Shown here: one piece after another, positions 16,143-24,998 of the stretch
Layout of the letters: every line of letters begins with the position of its first letter
Numbering within the stretch: position 1 is the stretch's first letter
Assembly (NCBI GenBank): GCA_040752815.1
Contig: JBFMGC010000028.1
Coordinates: 1-35,958 of the forward strand
Length of the DNA stretch: 35,958 bases
Source: Candidatus Zixiibacteriota bacterium
GTDB lineage: Bacteria > Zixibacteria > MSB-5A5 > GN15 > FEB-12
Direction: 5' to 3'
Notes under the pieces: generated by a model
What the model was told of the DNA's origin: nothing
The model's input: the letters and a program-made list of their open reading frames with translations, nothing else
Databases searched by the model: none
Position numbers and translations under genes: made by a program

Positions 16143-17302
16143 TATGCCACCTCCATGATGTGGACCACCGATGAGGCCCCGGTGCCGCCCATGTTCTGGG
16201 TCATGGCCAGTTTCGGCGAGCCTTTGATCTGGCGGCCGTTCTCAGCCTTGCCGGTCAGTTGCTTGTAGACTTCGACCACCTGGGCTACACCGGTCGCGCC
16301 GACCGGATGACCTTTGGACTTCAGGCCGCCCGACGGGTTGATCGGGAACTTGCCTTCGAGCGCGCTCTCACCCGCGAGAAACGCCGGACCGGCCTGCCCC
16401 GGTTTATAGCGACCGATAGATTCGGCGACCATGATCTCGGCGATCGTAAAACAGTCATGCACTTCGGCAAACTGCATGTCGGTAATCTTCTTGCCGGCCA
16501 TCTGCAGCGCCTTAGCCGACGCCAGCGTGGCTGATTTGATCGTCGTGATGTCCTCGCGCTGCGCCAACTGGAAGAGATCGGTAGCGACCGCCGAACCAAT
16601 TACCTTGATGTACGGCTTCTTCAGCATCTTCGCGACCTCTTCGCTGCAAACGATCACAGCCGCTGCGCCATCGGTGATAGGCGAGCAGTCAAGTATCCGA
16701 AGCGGGTCGGCGACCATGACCGATGTCTCCACCGTCTCAGGCTTCACCTTGAACGGATACTGCGCGAACGGGTTCCTGGAACCGTTATGATGGTTCTTGA
16801 CCGACACGGCCGTAAGCATGGCTCGAGTCGTGCCGTACTTATGCATATGCGCGTTAGCCATCATCGCATAAAGGCCGGGGAAAGTCGCGCCGTTGAAGAC
16901 TTCGTACTCGGCATCGGCGGCGGTCGCCAGCGCTTGGGTGGCGTCATCGCCGGAACAGTCAGTCATCTTCTCCACACCGGAAGCCATGACAATCTCCGCC
17001 TGCCCGGCGCCGACTTCGAGATACGCCTGCCGGAACGCCAGCCCGCCTGATGCGCACGCCGATTCGACATGCGCCGCCGGAATCCCCGGCATGCCGAGAT
17101 AATCGGCCATCAGCGCGCCGACATGCTCCTGCCCGACAAACAGACCGCCTGACATGCAGCCGACATATAGCGAGTCGATATGGTCCACGCCGGCATCGGC
17201 AATCGCCGCCCGGGCCGCATCGACAAACAGCTCTCTAAAGGATTTGCGCCAGACCTCGCCCCACTGACTCATTCCGGCGCCAACAATACAAACAGGTCTC
17301 AT
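16142..17302 (-). CDS. Archaeal-type acetyl-CoA acetyltransferase (SCP-x-like thiolase)
   Basis: A 386-residue thiolase of the archaeal/SCP-x branch that makes acetoacetyl-CoA for HMG-CoA synthase. The nucleophile is in HVESACASGGLAF (about C82). ASGVEKMTD lies near 107, the branch-specific EVHDCFTIAEI near 281, and GGLKSKGHPVGATG near 335 carries the catalytic His. The C-terminal NMGGTGASSVVH lacks the second cysteine of ordinary thiolases, as expected for this branch. AGGAG lies 11 bases before the ATG and overlaps the HMG-CoA synthase stop. It is encoded between HMG-CoA synthase and DUF35, the conserved archaeal gene order, and is distinct from the bacterial-type thiolase at 8053-9243. Confidence 0.93.
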   Translation of the reverse strand: MRPVCIVGAGMSQWGEVWRKSFRELFVDAARAAIADAGVDHIDSLYVGCMSGGLFVGQEHVGALMADYLGMPGIPAAHVESACASGGLAFRQAYLEVGAGQAEIVMASGVEKMTDCSGDDATQALATAADAEYEVFNGATFPGLYAMMANAHMHKYGTTRAMLTAVSVKNHHNGSRNPFAQYPFKVKPETVETSVMVADPLRILDCSPITDGAAAVIVCSEEVAKMLKKPYIKVIGSAVATDLFQLAQREDITTIKSATLASAKALQMAGKKITDMQFAEVHDCFTIAEIMVAESIGRYKPGQAGPAFLAGESALEGKFPINPSGGLKSKGHPVGATGVAQVVEVYKQLTGKAENGRQIKGSPKLAMTQNMGGTGASSVVHIMEVA

Positions 17303-17316
17303 TATCGTCCCATCTC

Positions 17317-18366
17317 CTACTTGTTCTTGATGATTTTGTGCCGGAACTTGGCATAGGTGCCGTATTCAACATACGCCAGATTCTCGTCCAGCAGCTTATG
17401 CGTGCGCACGGCCAGGTCGCGGACTTTGTCAATCCGGTCGGTGACTTTCCAGATGAACGCGTCCGATCCCGACCCGGAACCGTACGAGCACATGAAAATC
17501 AGATCGCCCTCCTTGGCGACATCGAGACAGCCCGTCAGACCAATCGGCGATGCCCCGGAGTACGTATTGCCCAGCCTTGGCGCCAGCCAACCCGGATCGA
17601 TCTGTTCCTGAGTGAATCCCAGCTCGAACGCGATTCGCTGCGGAAACTTGCCATTCGGCTGGTGGAAGACGGCGTATTTGAAATCCGACGGCTTCATGCC
17701 GGACTTCTTCAAGATCGCCTCCGACGCGCCGCGCGTGGTGGAGAAATACGCCTCCTCGCCCGTGAATCGGCCCCCATGCTGGGGATAGAACTCGTGTTCC
17801 CGGCGCCAAAAATCGGGCATGTCCTGCATCCAGGAATGGGTGAAAAGGCACTCGGCGACCAGGTTCTCGGTACCCATGATAAACGCTGCTGCGCCGGCCG
17901 CCGCTGAGAATTCGAGTGCGTCCGACGGGGCCCCTTGCGACGTATCCGCGGCTATCGCGAGGGCGTATTTCATCTCGCCCGCCTTGACATGCGAGAGCGC
18001 CACAAACATCGCCTCGGAGCCGGCCTTGCAGGCGAACTCGAAATCGGCACAGTGGCAATCGTTGAAAATCCCCATCGCCTCACCCACCACTGTCCCCGAC
18101 GGTTTCACCGCGTACGGGTGGGACTCGGAGCCGATATAAATCGCGCCGACTTTTGACCGGTCAATATTCCCCGCCCGCTTAAAAGCGTTCCGAGCCGCCT
18201 CAACCGACAGAGTTATAGTATCCATGTCCGGGGGTGGAACCGATTTTTCGCGCAGTATTAGCCCTTTTTTGTAGCTGGGCGCGTCGGCTCCCCAGACCTT
18301 GGCGATTTCTTCAACTTTGATACGGTGCCTCGGCAAATGAGCGCCGTAGCCAACAATTCCTGCCAT
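17317..18366 (-). CDS. Hydroxymethylglutaryl-CoA synthase, archaeal type
   Basis: Condenses acetoacetyl-CoA with acetyl-CoA to HMG-CoA. The 349 residues match the archaeal family (TIGR00748-like). MAGIVGYGAHLPRHRIKVEE opens the protein, GSESHPYAVKPSG (about 79-91) holds the catalytic Glu, EFACKAGSEAM (C113) is the acyl nucleophile, and FHQPNGKFPQR (H235) the catalytic His. YGSGSGSDAF near residue 305 closes the active site. GAGG lies 6 bases upstream of the ATG. It is the first gene of the trio with thiolase and DUF35. HMG-CoA could feed a mevalonate route, or connect through the hydratase at 12318 to methylglutaconyl- and methylcrotonyl-CoA. No HMG-CoA reductase or lyase is in the window. 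Confidence 0.94.
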   Translation of the reverse strand: MAGIVGYGAHLPRHRIKVEEIAKVWGADAPSYKKGLILREKSVPPPDMDTITLSVEAARNAFKRAGNIDRSKVGAIYIGSESHPYAVKPSGTVVGEAMGIFNDCHCADFEFACKAGSEAMFVALSHVKAGEMKYALAIAADTSQGAPSDALEFSAAAGAAAFIMGTENLVAECLFTHSWMQDMPDFWRREHEFYPQHGGRFTGEEAYFSTTRGASEAILKKSGMKPSDFKYAVFHQPNGKFPQRIAFELGFTQEQIDPGWLAPRLGNTYSGASPIGLTGCLDVAKEGDLIFMCSYGSGSGSDAFIWKVTDRIDKVRDLAVRTHKLLDENLAYVEYGTYAKFRHKIIKNK

Positions 18367-18569
18367 TTTGTACCTCGGTTAATAGTTCTTTCTTATCTCG
18401 AAACAGTCCATTCCAGCCATAGTTCTAAGCAATCGGGCGGGATTATACGGGGATTTTCGAGGGATGTAAAGGCCGCCAAGGCCGGATTTTGAACAGGCTT
18501 CGGCTCCGGCCCGTGACTTTGGAATTCTCAGCCAAAGGGGTAACCCAACGGGGTCGATATTGTGAGAAT

Positions 18570-19142
18570 ATGAGATCACATGCCCTTTTGGTTGCCGGCC
18601 TGACACTGGCGCTCTGGTCGCCGGCTGGCGCAGCCACCGAGATCAAAGTCGACAGCAACACCGCCTTCTACAAGGGCGAGACGCTCAGTTATGTGGTTTA
18701 TCCGCCGGACCAATGCCGGATGGTCGAACAGGAGGCCACTGCGGACGGGTATTCCTTCGGGTTTATCCCCGAGGCTCAGGCGTACGAAGACGCTGATCTC
18801 CTTATCGGCGTGAACATATTCAAAATCCGCGGCCTGAAGTTCTCGGAGGTTTTGAGGCAGGATACGGTCGCGCTTCGCGACCACTACGGTCCCAGGGTCG
18901 CCATTTGGCCGATTGACTCGGTCAGGGCCGCAACCGGGCAGCTTTTACCGACCTTTTTCATAAACGACACGACTCGTTTCATCCCCAACGTGATGATCGC
19001 ATATGTCGACGGCCGCACCGAAATGCTCGTGTTCGAACTGGTCATCAGCGACCGCATGACCCGGATCAAGGCCGAGGATGCCTTCGTCCAATGCCTGAGA
19101 CGGCTGAAAATCATGCCTATCGGCGAGCTGGGCCGAAAATAG
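18570..19142 (+). CDS. Exported protein of unknown function
   Basis: 190 residues with an N-terminal signal peptide (MRSHALLVAGLTLALWSPAGA, cleavage after about residue 21). The mature part, rich in mixed alpha/beta segments, includes YVVYPPDQCRMVEQEA, DADLLIGVNIFKIRG, ALRDHYGPRV and FELVISDRMTRIKAEDAFVQC. It has two cysteines that could form a disulfide. No known domain was recognised. The frame is open 27 codons further upstream, but the ATG at 18570 gives the proper signal peptide. It is divergent from the HMG-CoA synthase gene across a 203-base gap in which nothing distinctive was seen. A periplasmic location is inferred. Confidence 0.72.
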   Translation: MRSHALLVAGLTLALWSPAGAATEIKVDSNTAFYKGETLSYVVYPPDQCRMVEQEATADGYSFGFIPEAQAYEDADLLIGVNIFKIRGLKFSEVLRQDTVALRDHYGPRVAIWPIDSVRAATGQLLPTFFINDTTRFIPNVMIAYVDGRTEMLVFELVISDRMTRIKAEDAFVQCLRRLKIMPIGELGRK

Positions 19143-19367
19143 GCCCTTCCGCGCCGGGAGCCGGCCTCCGGTCGTGTCGTCCATTTATCCATAATTCCAG
19201 TATTATCCTGCGTATCACCTCAGGTATCGCGTGACCGCCCCGAGGGTTCGGTTTTTGCTTGCTTTAATCGGCGGCAGAATCCATAATGGGGTAGCGTTCA
19301 ACTCGATTCGCAAATGTCTGATTTGCCAAAGTGTAGCAGGCAGGGTAACTTACATAAGGAGGTTTTG

Positions 19368-19688
19368 ATGAAAAATCTTTCCGCCGTGCTTTTTGTGTGT
19401 GCTCTGCTGGCCGTTTTCGGGAGTTCCTGTGAGAAGCGAACTGCCGATGCCGACGCCAGCAACGAACTAATGGTGCCGCTGACAGAAATCCCGGCATCCT
19501 ACGGTGACCTCGAGGCAGTGACAGTCATGCCGGAATATCTCGGCTGGCAGCAGCTTTGGTTTCAGGATGACGCCGGGACAATCCGCATCGTGAGAATTAA
19601 TATGGCTCGGAACATTATGCACAAGCAGATCAAAACCATCAACAGAGCCCCGGCTATGCAGGGGGAGGTAGGCGACAATGAAGAGTAG
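19368..19688 (+). CDS. Small lipoprotein of unknown function
   Basis: 106 residues beginning with a lipoprotein signal peptide; the lipobox FGSSC places the lipidated cysteine at residue 21. The mature domain is about 85 residues, contains PEYLGWQQLWFQDDAGTI and IRIVRINMARN, and matches nothing recognised. GGAGG lies 5 bases before the ATG, so the upstream in-frame ATG at 19314 is not preferred. The last 11 bases overlap the start of the next gene (ATGAAGAGTAG), so the two are co-translated. A candidate -10-like TAATGG lies in the 225-base gap before it, but no convincing promoter was found. Confidence 0.75.
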   Translation: MKNLSAVLFVCALLAVFGSSCEKRTADADASNELMVPLTEIPASYGDLEAVTVMPEYLGWQQLWFQDDAGTIRIVRINMARNIMHKQIKTINRAPAMQGEVGDNEE

Positions 19689-19899
19689 TTACTACAGCCT
19701 GGTTAGCCGGCTCTTTTTCTTCGCCGCCGGCATTCTGCTGCTTCTTGCAGTTTGGGATTGGGTTCTGGGATGGTTCGGCTATCGCATGACCTGGCTGCCG
19801 TACCAGCCGGGCCGACTCCTGGAGTTCGCCGCCATCCTCGTGATATTCGTAATGGCCCTATTGCTGCGGCAAATTCGGGACCAGCTCAAACAGAAGTAG
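19678..19899 (+). CDS. Small two-helix membrane protein
   Basis: 73 residues with two predicted transmembrane helices (about 10-31 and 46-64) separated by a short WFGYRMTWLPYQPGR loop, and a positively charged tail (RQIRDQLKQK). A GGGGGAGG site lies 9 bases before the ATG, inside the preceding lipoprotein gene. It has no recognised family. The overlap suggests it acts with the lipoprotein, perhaps as an inner-membrane anchor; this is inference. Confidence 0.7.
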   Translation: MKSSYYSLVSRLFFFAAGILLLLAVWDWVLGWFGYRMTWLPYQPGRLLEFAAILVIFVMALLLRQIRDQLKQK

Positions 19900-19905
19900 T
19901 TATGC

Positions 19906-19991
19906 CGTGGTGGACGTCTCCGTCCACCACGCACAGACAGGTTGGGACAGTCATTATCCCAACACCGCGTCGGGACCCTCAAGGTCCCGGC

Positions 19992-19995
<4 letters not shown>
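19906..19995. repeat. Three hairpins at the clpB 3' end
   Basis: CGTGGTGGACG/CGTCCACCACG (19906-19916/19921-19931, perfect, 4-base loop) lies 7 bases after the membrane-protein stop. Next are GTTGGGA/TCCCAAC (19941-19947/19957-19963) and CGGGACC/GGTCCCG (19971-19977/19983-19989, 5-base loop). The last is preceded on the minus strand by GTAG (19995-19992), whose TAG is the clpB stop. The block lies between convergent genes and may act as a two-way transcription barrier, though no T-run is present. Confidence 0.75.
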
Positions 19996-22592
<2,597 letters not shown>

Positions 22593-22612
22593 AGTCGCAT
22601 CACAGTTTCTTC

Positions 22613-22893
22613 GTAGGTCGGGTTCGGCGCTTTGATTACTTGAGCGCCAAACCCGACATTCTTGTACCGACGGCCGGCAAGGCCGTCACACCTGCGGAGG
22701 CAGGTGTCCAGACAAGCTCGCGTAGGCAGTACGTTTGATCGTCTGCACGTCGCTCGTGAATCAGGTCTCATCGAAAAATAGACATCTCTGAACTTCCGTC
22801 TTGTCTGGATTCCCGCCGCCGCGGGAATGACGGAACTTGACGTTCCGTCCAGTTCGGCAGAACCACTCGGCCGAAGCGGCCGAGGGTTCTGCC
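22613..22893. repeat. Array of hairpins in the clpB-dnaJ gap
   Basis: In order: GTAG then GTCGGGTT..GCGCT paired with AGCGC..AACCCGAC (22617-22631/22643-22657); GACGGCC/GGCCGTC (22669-22675/22681-22687); ACACCTGC/GCAGGTGT (22688-22695/22700-22707). Then CCAGACAAG (22708-22716) pairs with CTTGTCTGG (22800-22808) across 83 bases. Next are ATTCCCGC/GCGGGAAT (22809-22816/22821-22828) and GACGGAAC/GTTCCGTC (22829-22836/22842-22849). The last is GGCAGAACC/GGTTCTGCC enclosing CGGCCG/CGGCCG (22856-22893). The 348-base gap holds no supported gene. Confidence 0.75.
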
Positions 22894-22922
22894 CTATGCC
22901 TTTCGCGCTAATAGTTGCCTGC

Positions 22923-22958
22923 TCACTCCTCCCACTCCTCTTACTCCTCCCACTCCTC
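22923..22958 (-). repeat. 18-bp tandem duplication of the dnaJ 3' end including the stop codon
   Basis: On the minus strand GAGGAGTGGGAGGAGTRA occurs twice in a row (22958-22941 and 22940-22923). The first copy encodes the terminal EEWEE and TAA. The second repeats EEWEE in frame and ends in TGA. Only the stop base differs. Confidence 0.9.
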
Positions 22959-23903
22959 TATCAACCGCCTCTGTTTCTCCGTCAGTGTCGTCGGCAGCGT
23001 CACCTTCACCTCGACATACTGGTCGCCGGTCTGGCCGCCGACATCCAGGCCCATGCCCTTCAGCCGAAGTCTCGTCCCCGGCTGCGTGCCGGGTGGAATG
23101 GTCAAAGACACCGTACGAGTCAGCGTGCGCACCTCGCGCTTGCAACCCTTGATCGCCTCGATAAACGACACTTCAACGGTCGTGTGAATGTCGTTGCCCT
23201 CGCGTCGGAAATACTGATCCGGCATGACTCTCACCGTAATTATCAGGTCGCCGTTACGACCGCCGTAGAGCCCGGGCCGCCCCTGGCCCTTCAGGCGGAT
23301 TCTGCCACCGTCCTCGATCCCGGCCGGGATTTTCACCCGTATGGTCTTGTTTCCCCCCGCTATACGCAAACTCTTTGTGACCCCCGTGGCCGAATCCATG
23401 AAGGGGATAGCGATAGTAGTCGCTACATCAGCACCCCTCTGGGTACGACCGGTGTTGCGGTCGGCAAGTATATCCTCGACAGCTTCGCCGTCGTCAGCCT
23501 CCCCACGCCCACCGAAAAACGACTCAAACAGATCGCCGAGGTCTTCCGCCCTCTGGCGATTCCCCGGCCTGCCAAAGCGGAACACGCGACTGCCGGAACC
23601 CTCCCCGCCGCCTCGAAACAGCTCCGAGAAATCGAATCCGCCCATGCCGCCTGGGCCGTACCCAGACTGACCCGCGCCGGCAAAATCGCCGTACTTGCGC
23701 ATCAGGTCGTACTGTTCGCGTTGTTTGTCGTCGGAAAGCACCGCGTACGCTTCCTGCAGCTCCTTGAATTTCGCCTCAGCCGTCTTGTCGCCTTTGTTGC
23801 GATCGGGATGATACTTCTTGGCCAGTTGGCGGTAGACCTTGCGGATTTGCTCCTTGGAGGCGTCCTCGCTCACGCCGAGTACTTTGTAGAAGTCTTTGTT
23901 CAT
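22941..23903 (-). CDS. DnaJ-type co-chaperone without zinc finger (CbpA-like)
   Basis: 320 residues. The J domain is at about 4-70, with the HPD motif at 32-34 (KKYHPDRNKGD), needed to stimulate the ATPase of DnaK. A Gly/Phe/Arg-rich linker follows (GGMGGFDFSELFRGGG, FESFFGGRGE), then two C-terminal substrate-binding domains (about 155-310) with IKIPAGIEDGGRIRLKGQG-like and IPPGTQPGTRLRLKGMG motifs. The CXXCXGXG zinc repeats of true DnaJ are absent, so this is the CbpA (class B) type. It lies between hsp20 and clpB on the same strand. A hairpin (23922-23962) related to the one ahead of clpB lies 19 bases upstream of the start. The extreme 3' end is tandemly duplicated. Confidence 0.94.
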   Translation of the reverse strand: MNKDFYKVLGVSEDASKEQIRKVYRQLAKKYHPDRNKGDKTAEAKFKELQEAYAVLSDDKQREQYDLMRKYGDFAGAGQSGYGPGGMGGFDFSELFRGGGEGSGSRVFRFGRPGNRQRAEDLGDLFESFFGGRGEADDGEAVEDILADRNTGRTQRGADVATTIAIPFMDSATGVTKSLRIAGGNKTIRVKIPAGIEDGGRIRLKGQGRPGLYGGRNGDLIITVRVMPDQYFRREGNDIHTTVEVSFIEAIKGCKREVRTLTRTVSLTIPPGTQPGTRLRLKGMGLDVGGQTGDQYVEVKVTLPTTLTEKQRRLIEEWEE

Positions 23904-23921
23904 CGGTTTTCGCCCTCGTAT

Positions 23922-23962
23922 GTCGGGTTCCGCGCATTGTCCAATTGAGCGCGAAACCCGAC
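23922..23962 (-). repeat. Leader hairpin of the dnaJ-type gene, same family as the clpB leader hairpin
   Basis: GTCGGGTTCCGCGC (23922-23935) pairs with GCGCGAAACCCGAC (23949-23962), leaving a 13-base loop. On the minus strand it is followed by ATACGAGGG and then the start codon. The clpB copy has the same AACCCGAC arm followed by CTACGAAG. Confidence 0.75.
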
Positions 23963-24012
23963 ATAGTCTTCCATGTCACCCCTACGGTTGGTATAGTGGG
24001 CAACAGAGCTTG

Positions 24013-24107
24013 CCCCGGACTTGATCCGGGGTCCTCGTCTGCCCCATTACCGTGCCCCGCAGATGCCCAAATCTGCCGCTCTAGGGCAGGTTCGAAGCGG
24101 ACCCGCC
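24013..24107. repeat. Repeat block downstream of hsp20
   Basis: CCCCGGA/TCCGGGG (24013-24019/24025-24031) is followed by GCAGAT/ATCTGC (24059-24064/24071-24076) and GGCAGGTTCG/CGGACCCGCC (24085-24094/24098-24107). The last two reproduce the two-hairpin composite seen at 10183-10256. The 310-base gap between the dnaJ-type gene and hsp20 (23904-24213) otherwise holds only a leader hairpin and a terminator-like stem. Confidence 0.7.
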
Positions 24108-24148
24108 CGTCGGCACCATGTTCACGCCACTGCTTCTCAGCATGACAA

Positions 24149-24176
24149 AGGGCCAACCGCCAGGCGGCCAGCCCTT
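24149..24176 (-). terminator. Possible terminator of hsp20
   Basis: On the minus strand AAGGGC opens and GCCCTT closes a stem of about 11 pairs, with some G-T pairs inside, 38 bases after the hsp20 stop. Only three T residues follow, so termination may be partial. Confidence 0.45.
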
Positions 24177-24213
24177 CCACTTCCGAGCATGGAGGAACAT
24201 TGTCTCACGTCAC

Positions 24214-24651
24214 TTAGGAGACCTTGACCTCGATTTCCTTCGGTTTGACCTCTTCCAGCTTGGCCAGCCTGATCTCCAGAAGACCGTTGGTGTAGTCCGC
24301 TGCGATCTTGTCGCTGTTGACCGTGTCCGGAATCGTGAACGAGCGGCTGAACTCGCCCGAGCGAATCTCGCGCCTCACGACACTGTCACCCTTGGACTCG
24401 TTCTTTAGCTCGCGCTTGCCGGAGACCGTCAGAACGCCGTCCTGGACCGTGACCTTGATGTCCTTCTTGTCCATGCCGGGAAGTTCGAACGTCAGGCGGA
24501 CCTCGTCATTGGTCTCGGCGACATTCACCCTCGGCAGGAAGCCGTCCTGATGGTCGCGCATCCGAATCGGCCAGTGGAAGAAATCTTCGAACCAGTTGTC
24601 AATCTCGGTGGTCCAGGGATCTCTCCTCGGTCTTACAGTTAGGTACGTCAT
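24214..24651 (-). CDS. Hsp20 family small heat-shock protein
   Basis: 145 residues, an ATP-independent holdase that keeps unfolding proteins soluble. A short N-terminal arm (WFEDFFHWPI) precedes the alpha-crystallin domain (about 38-135), with FLPRVNVAET, FELPGMDKKDIKVTVQDGVLT, the GEFSRSFTIPDTVN stretch (about 98-111) and YTNGLLEIRLAKLEE. The C-terminal anchor is PKEIEVKVS, where IEV takes the role of the I-X-I/V motif. GAGG lies 8 bases before the ATG. The leader has a sigma-54-like promoter and two upstream palindromes. It heads the hsp20, dnaJ-type, clpB block, but the repeats and a possible terminator suggest separate transcripts. Confidence 0.95.
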   Translation of the reverse strand: MTYLTVRPRRDPWTTEIDNWFEDFFHWPIRMRDHQDGFLPRVNVAETNDEVRLTFELPGMDKKDIKVTVQDGVLTVSGKRELKNESKGDSVVRREIRSGEFSRSFTIPDTVNSDKIAADYTNGLLEIRLAKLEEVKPKEIEVKVS

Positions 24652-24728
24652 GTTGGAAACCTCACTTTCTTATTGTTACCTTACGTTGGCTTTTCTCTAC
24701 CTTGTCCTTTTTCTCTGCTCGACGTTGG

Positions 24729-24744
24729 ATCAAGTGGCGTGCCA
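24729..24744 (-). promoter_or_regulatory. Candidate sigma-54 (-24/-12) promoter of hsp20
   Basis: The minus strand reads TGGCACG-CCAC-TTGAT, compared with the sigma-54 consensus TGGCACG-N4-TTGCW. Only the -12 C is replaced by A. Transcription would start near 24718, leaving a leader of about 66 bases. The match is good, but the changed -12 base lowers certainty. Confidence 0.5.
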
Positions 24745-24810
24745 ACTTCTGTAAGGCCAAGAACGACCCAATGTTATGAATCACGTCGACCAGTGGGGAA
24801 TGGGCGATGT

Positions 24811-24843
24811 GCCATTATGGCTTACTTATGCGCCAAAATGGCG
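24811..24843 (-). promoter_or_regulatory. Two palindromes upstream of hsp20, possible activator sites
   Basis: GCCATTATGGC (24811-24821) and CGCCAAAATGGCG (24831-24843) share the GCCA-TGGC core. Their centres are 21 bp apart, two helical turns, and lie about 98 and 119 bp upstream of the predicted start. This is where enhancer-binding activators of sigma-54 promoters usually sit. A third inverted repeat, CGTAT/ATACG, lies at 24870-24883. Confidence 0.5.
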
Positions 24844-24920
24844 TGATGTATACGGCCACAATGACAGTACGTATGCCGATACGGCAGTGTCGGACTTGCT
24901 CTTTGGCTGACTGAGATGAC

Positions 24921-24946
24921 GCTGTCGGGCAGAATCGCCCGACAGC
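24921..24946. repeat. Perfect 10-bp hairpin between hsp20 and the HEAT-repeat gene
   Basis: GCTGTCGGGC/GCCCGACAGC with a 6-base loop lies 53 bases after the HEAT-repeat gene's stop. There is no T-run on either strand. Nearby TGCCCGACAGGGACGTCCGACA (24965-24986, degenerate inverted repeat) suggests the same repeat class. The 347-base gap 24652-24998 holds no supported gene. Confidence 0.6.
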
Positions 24947-24998
24947 ACAAAACACGGACCTATATGCCCGACAGGGACGTCCGACACCAACTGGTGGG

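Noticed and set aside
22827-23948. 373-codon plus-strand frame opposite the dnaJ-type gene
   Set aside because: It runs through hairpin repeats and antisense to a complete co-chaperone gene; its composition is that of a shadow frame.
24921-24946. Terminator for the HEAT-repeat gene
   Set aside because: The stem is perfect, but no T-run follows on either strand and similar sequence occurs next to it, so it is kept as a repeat only.
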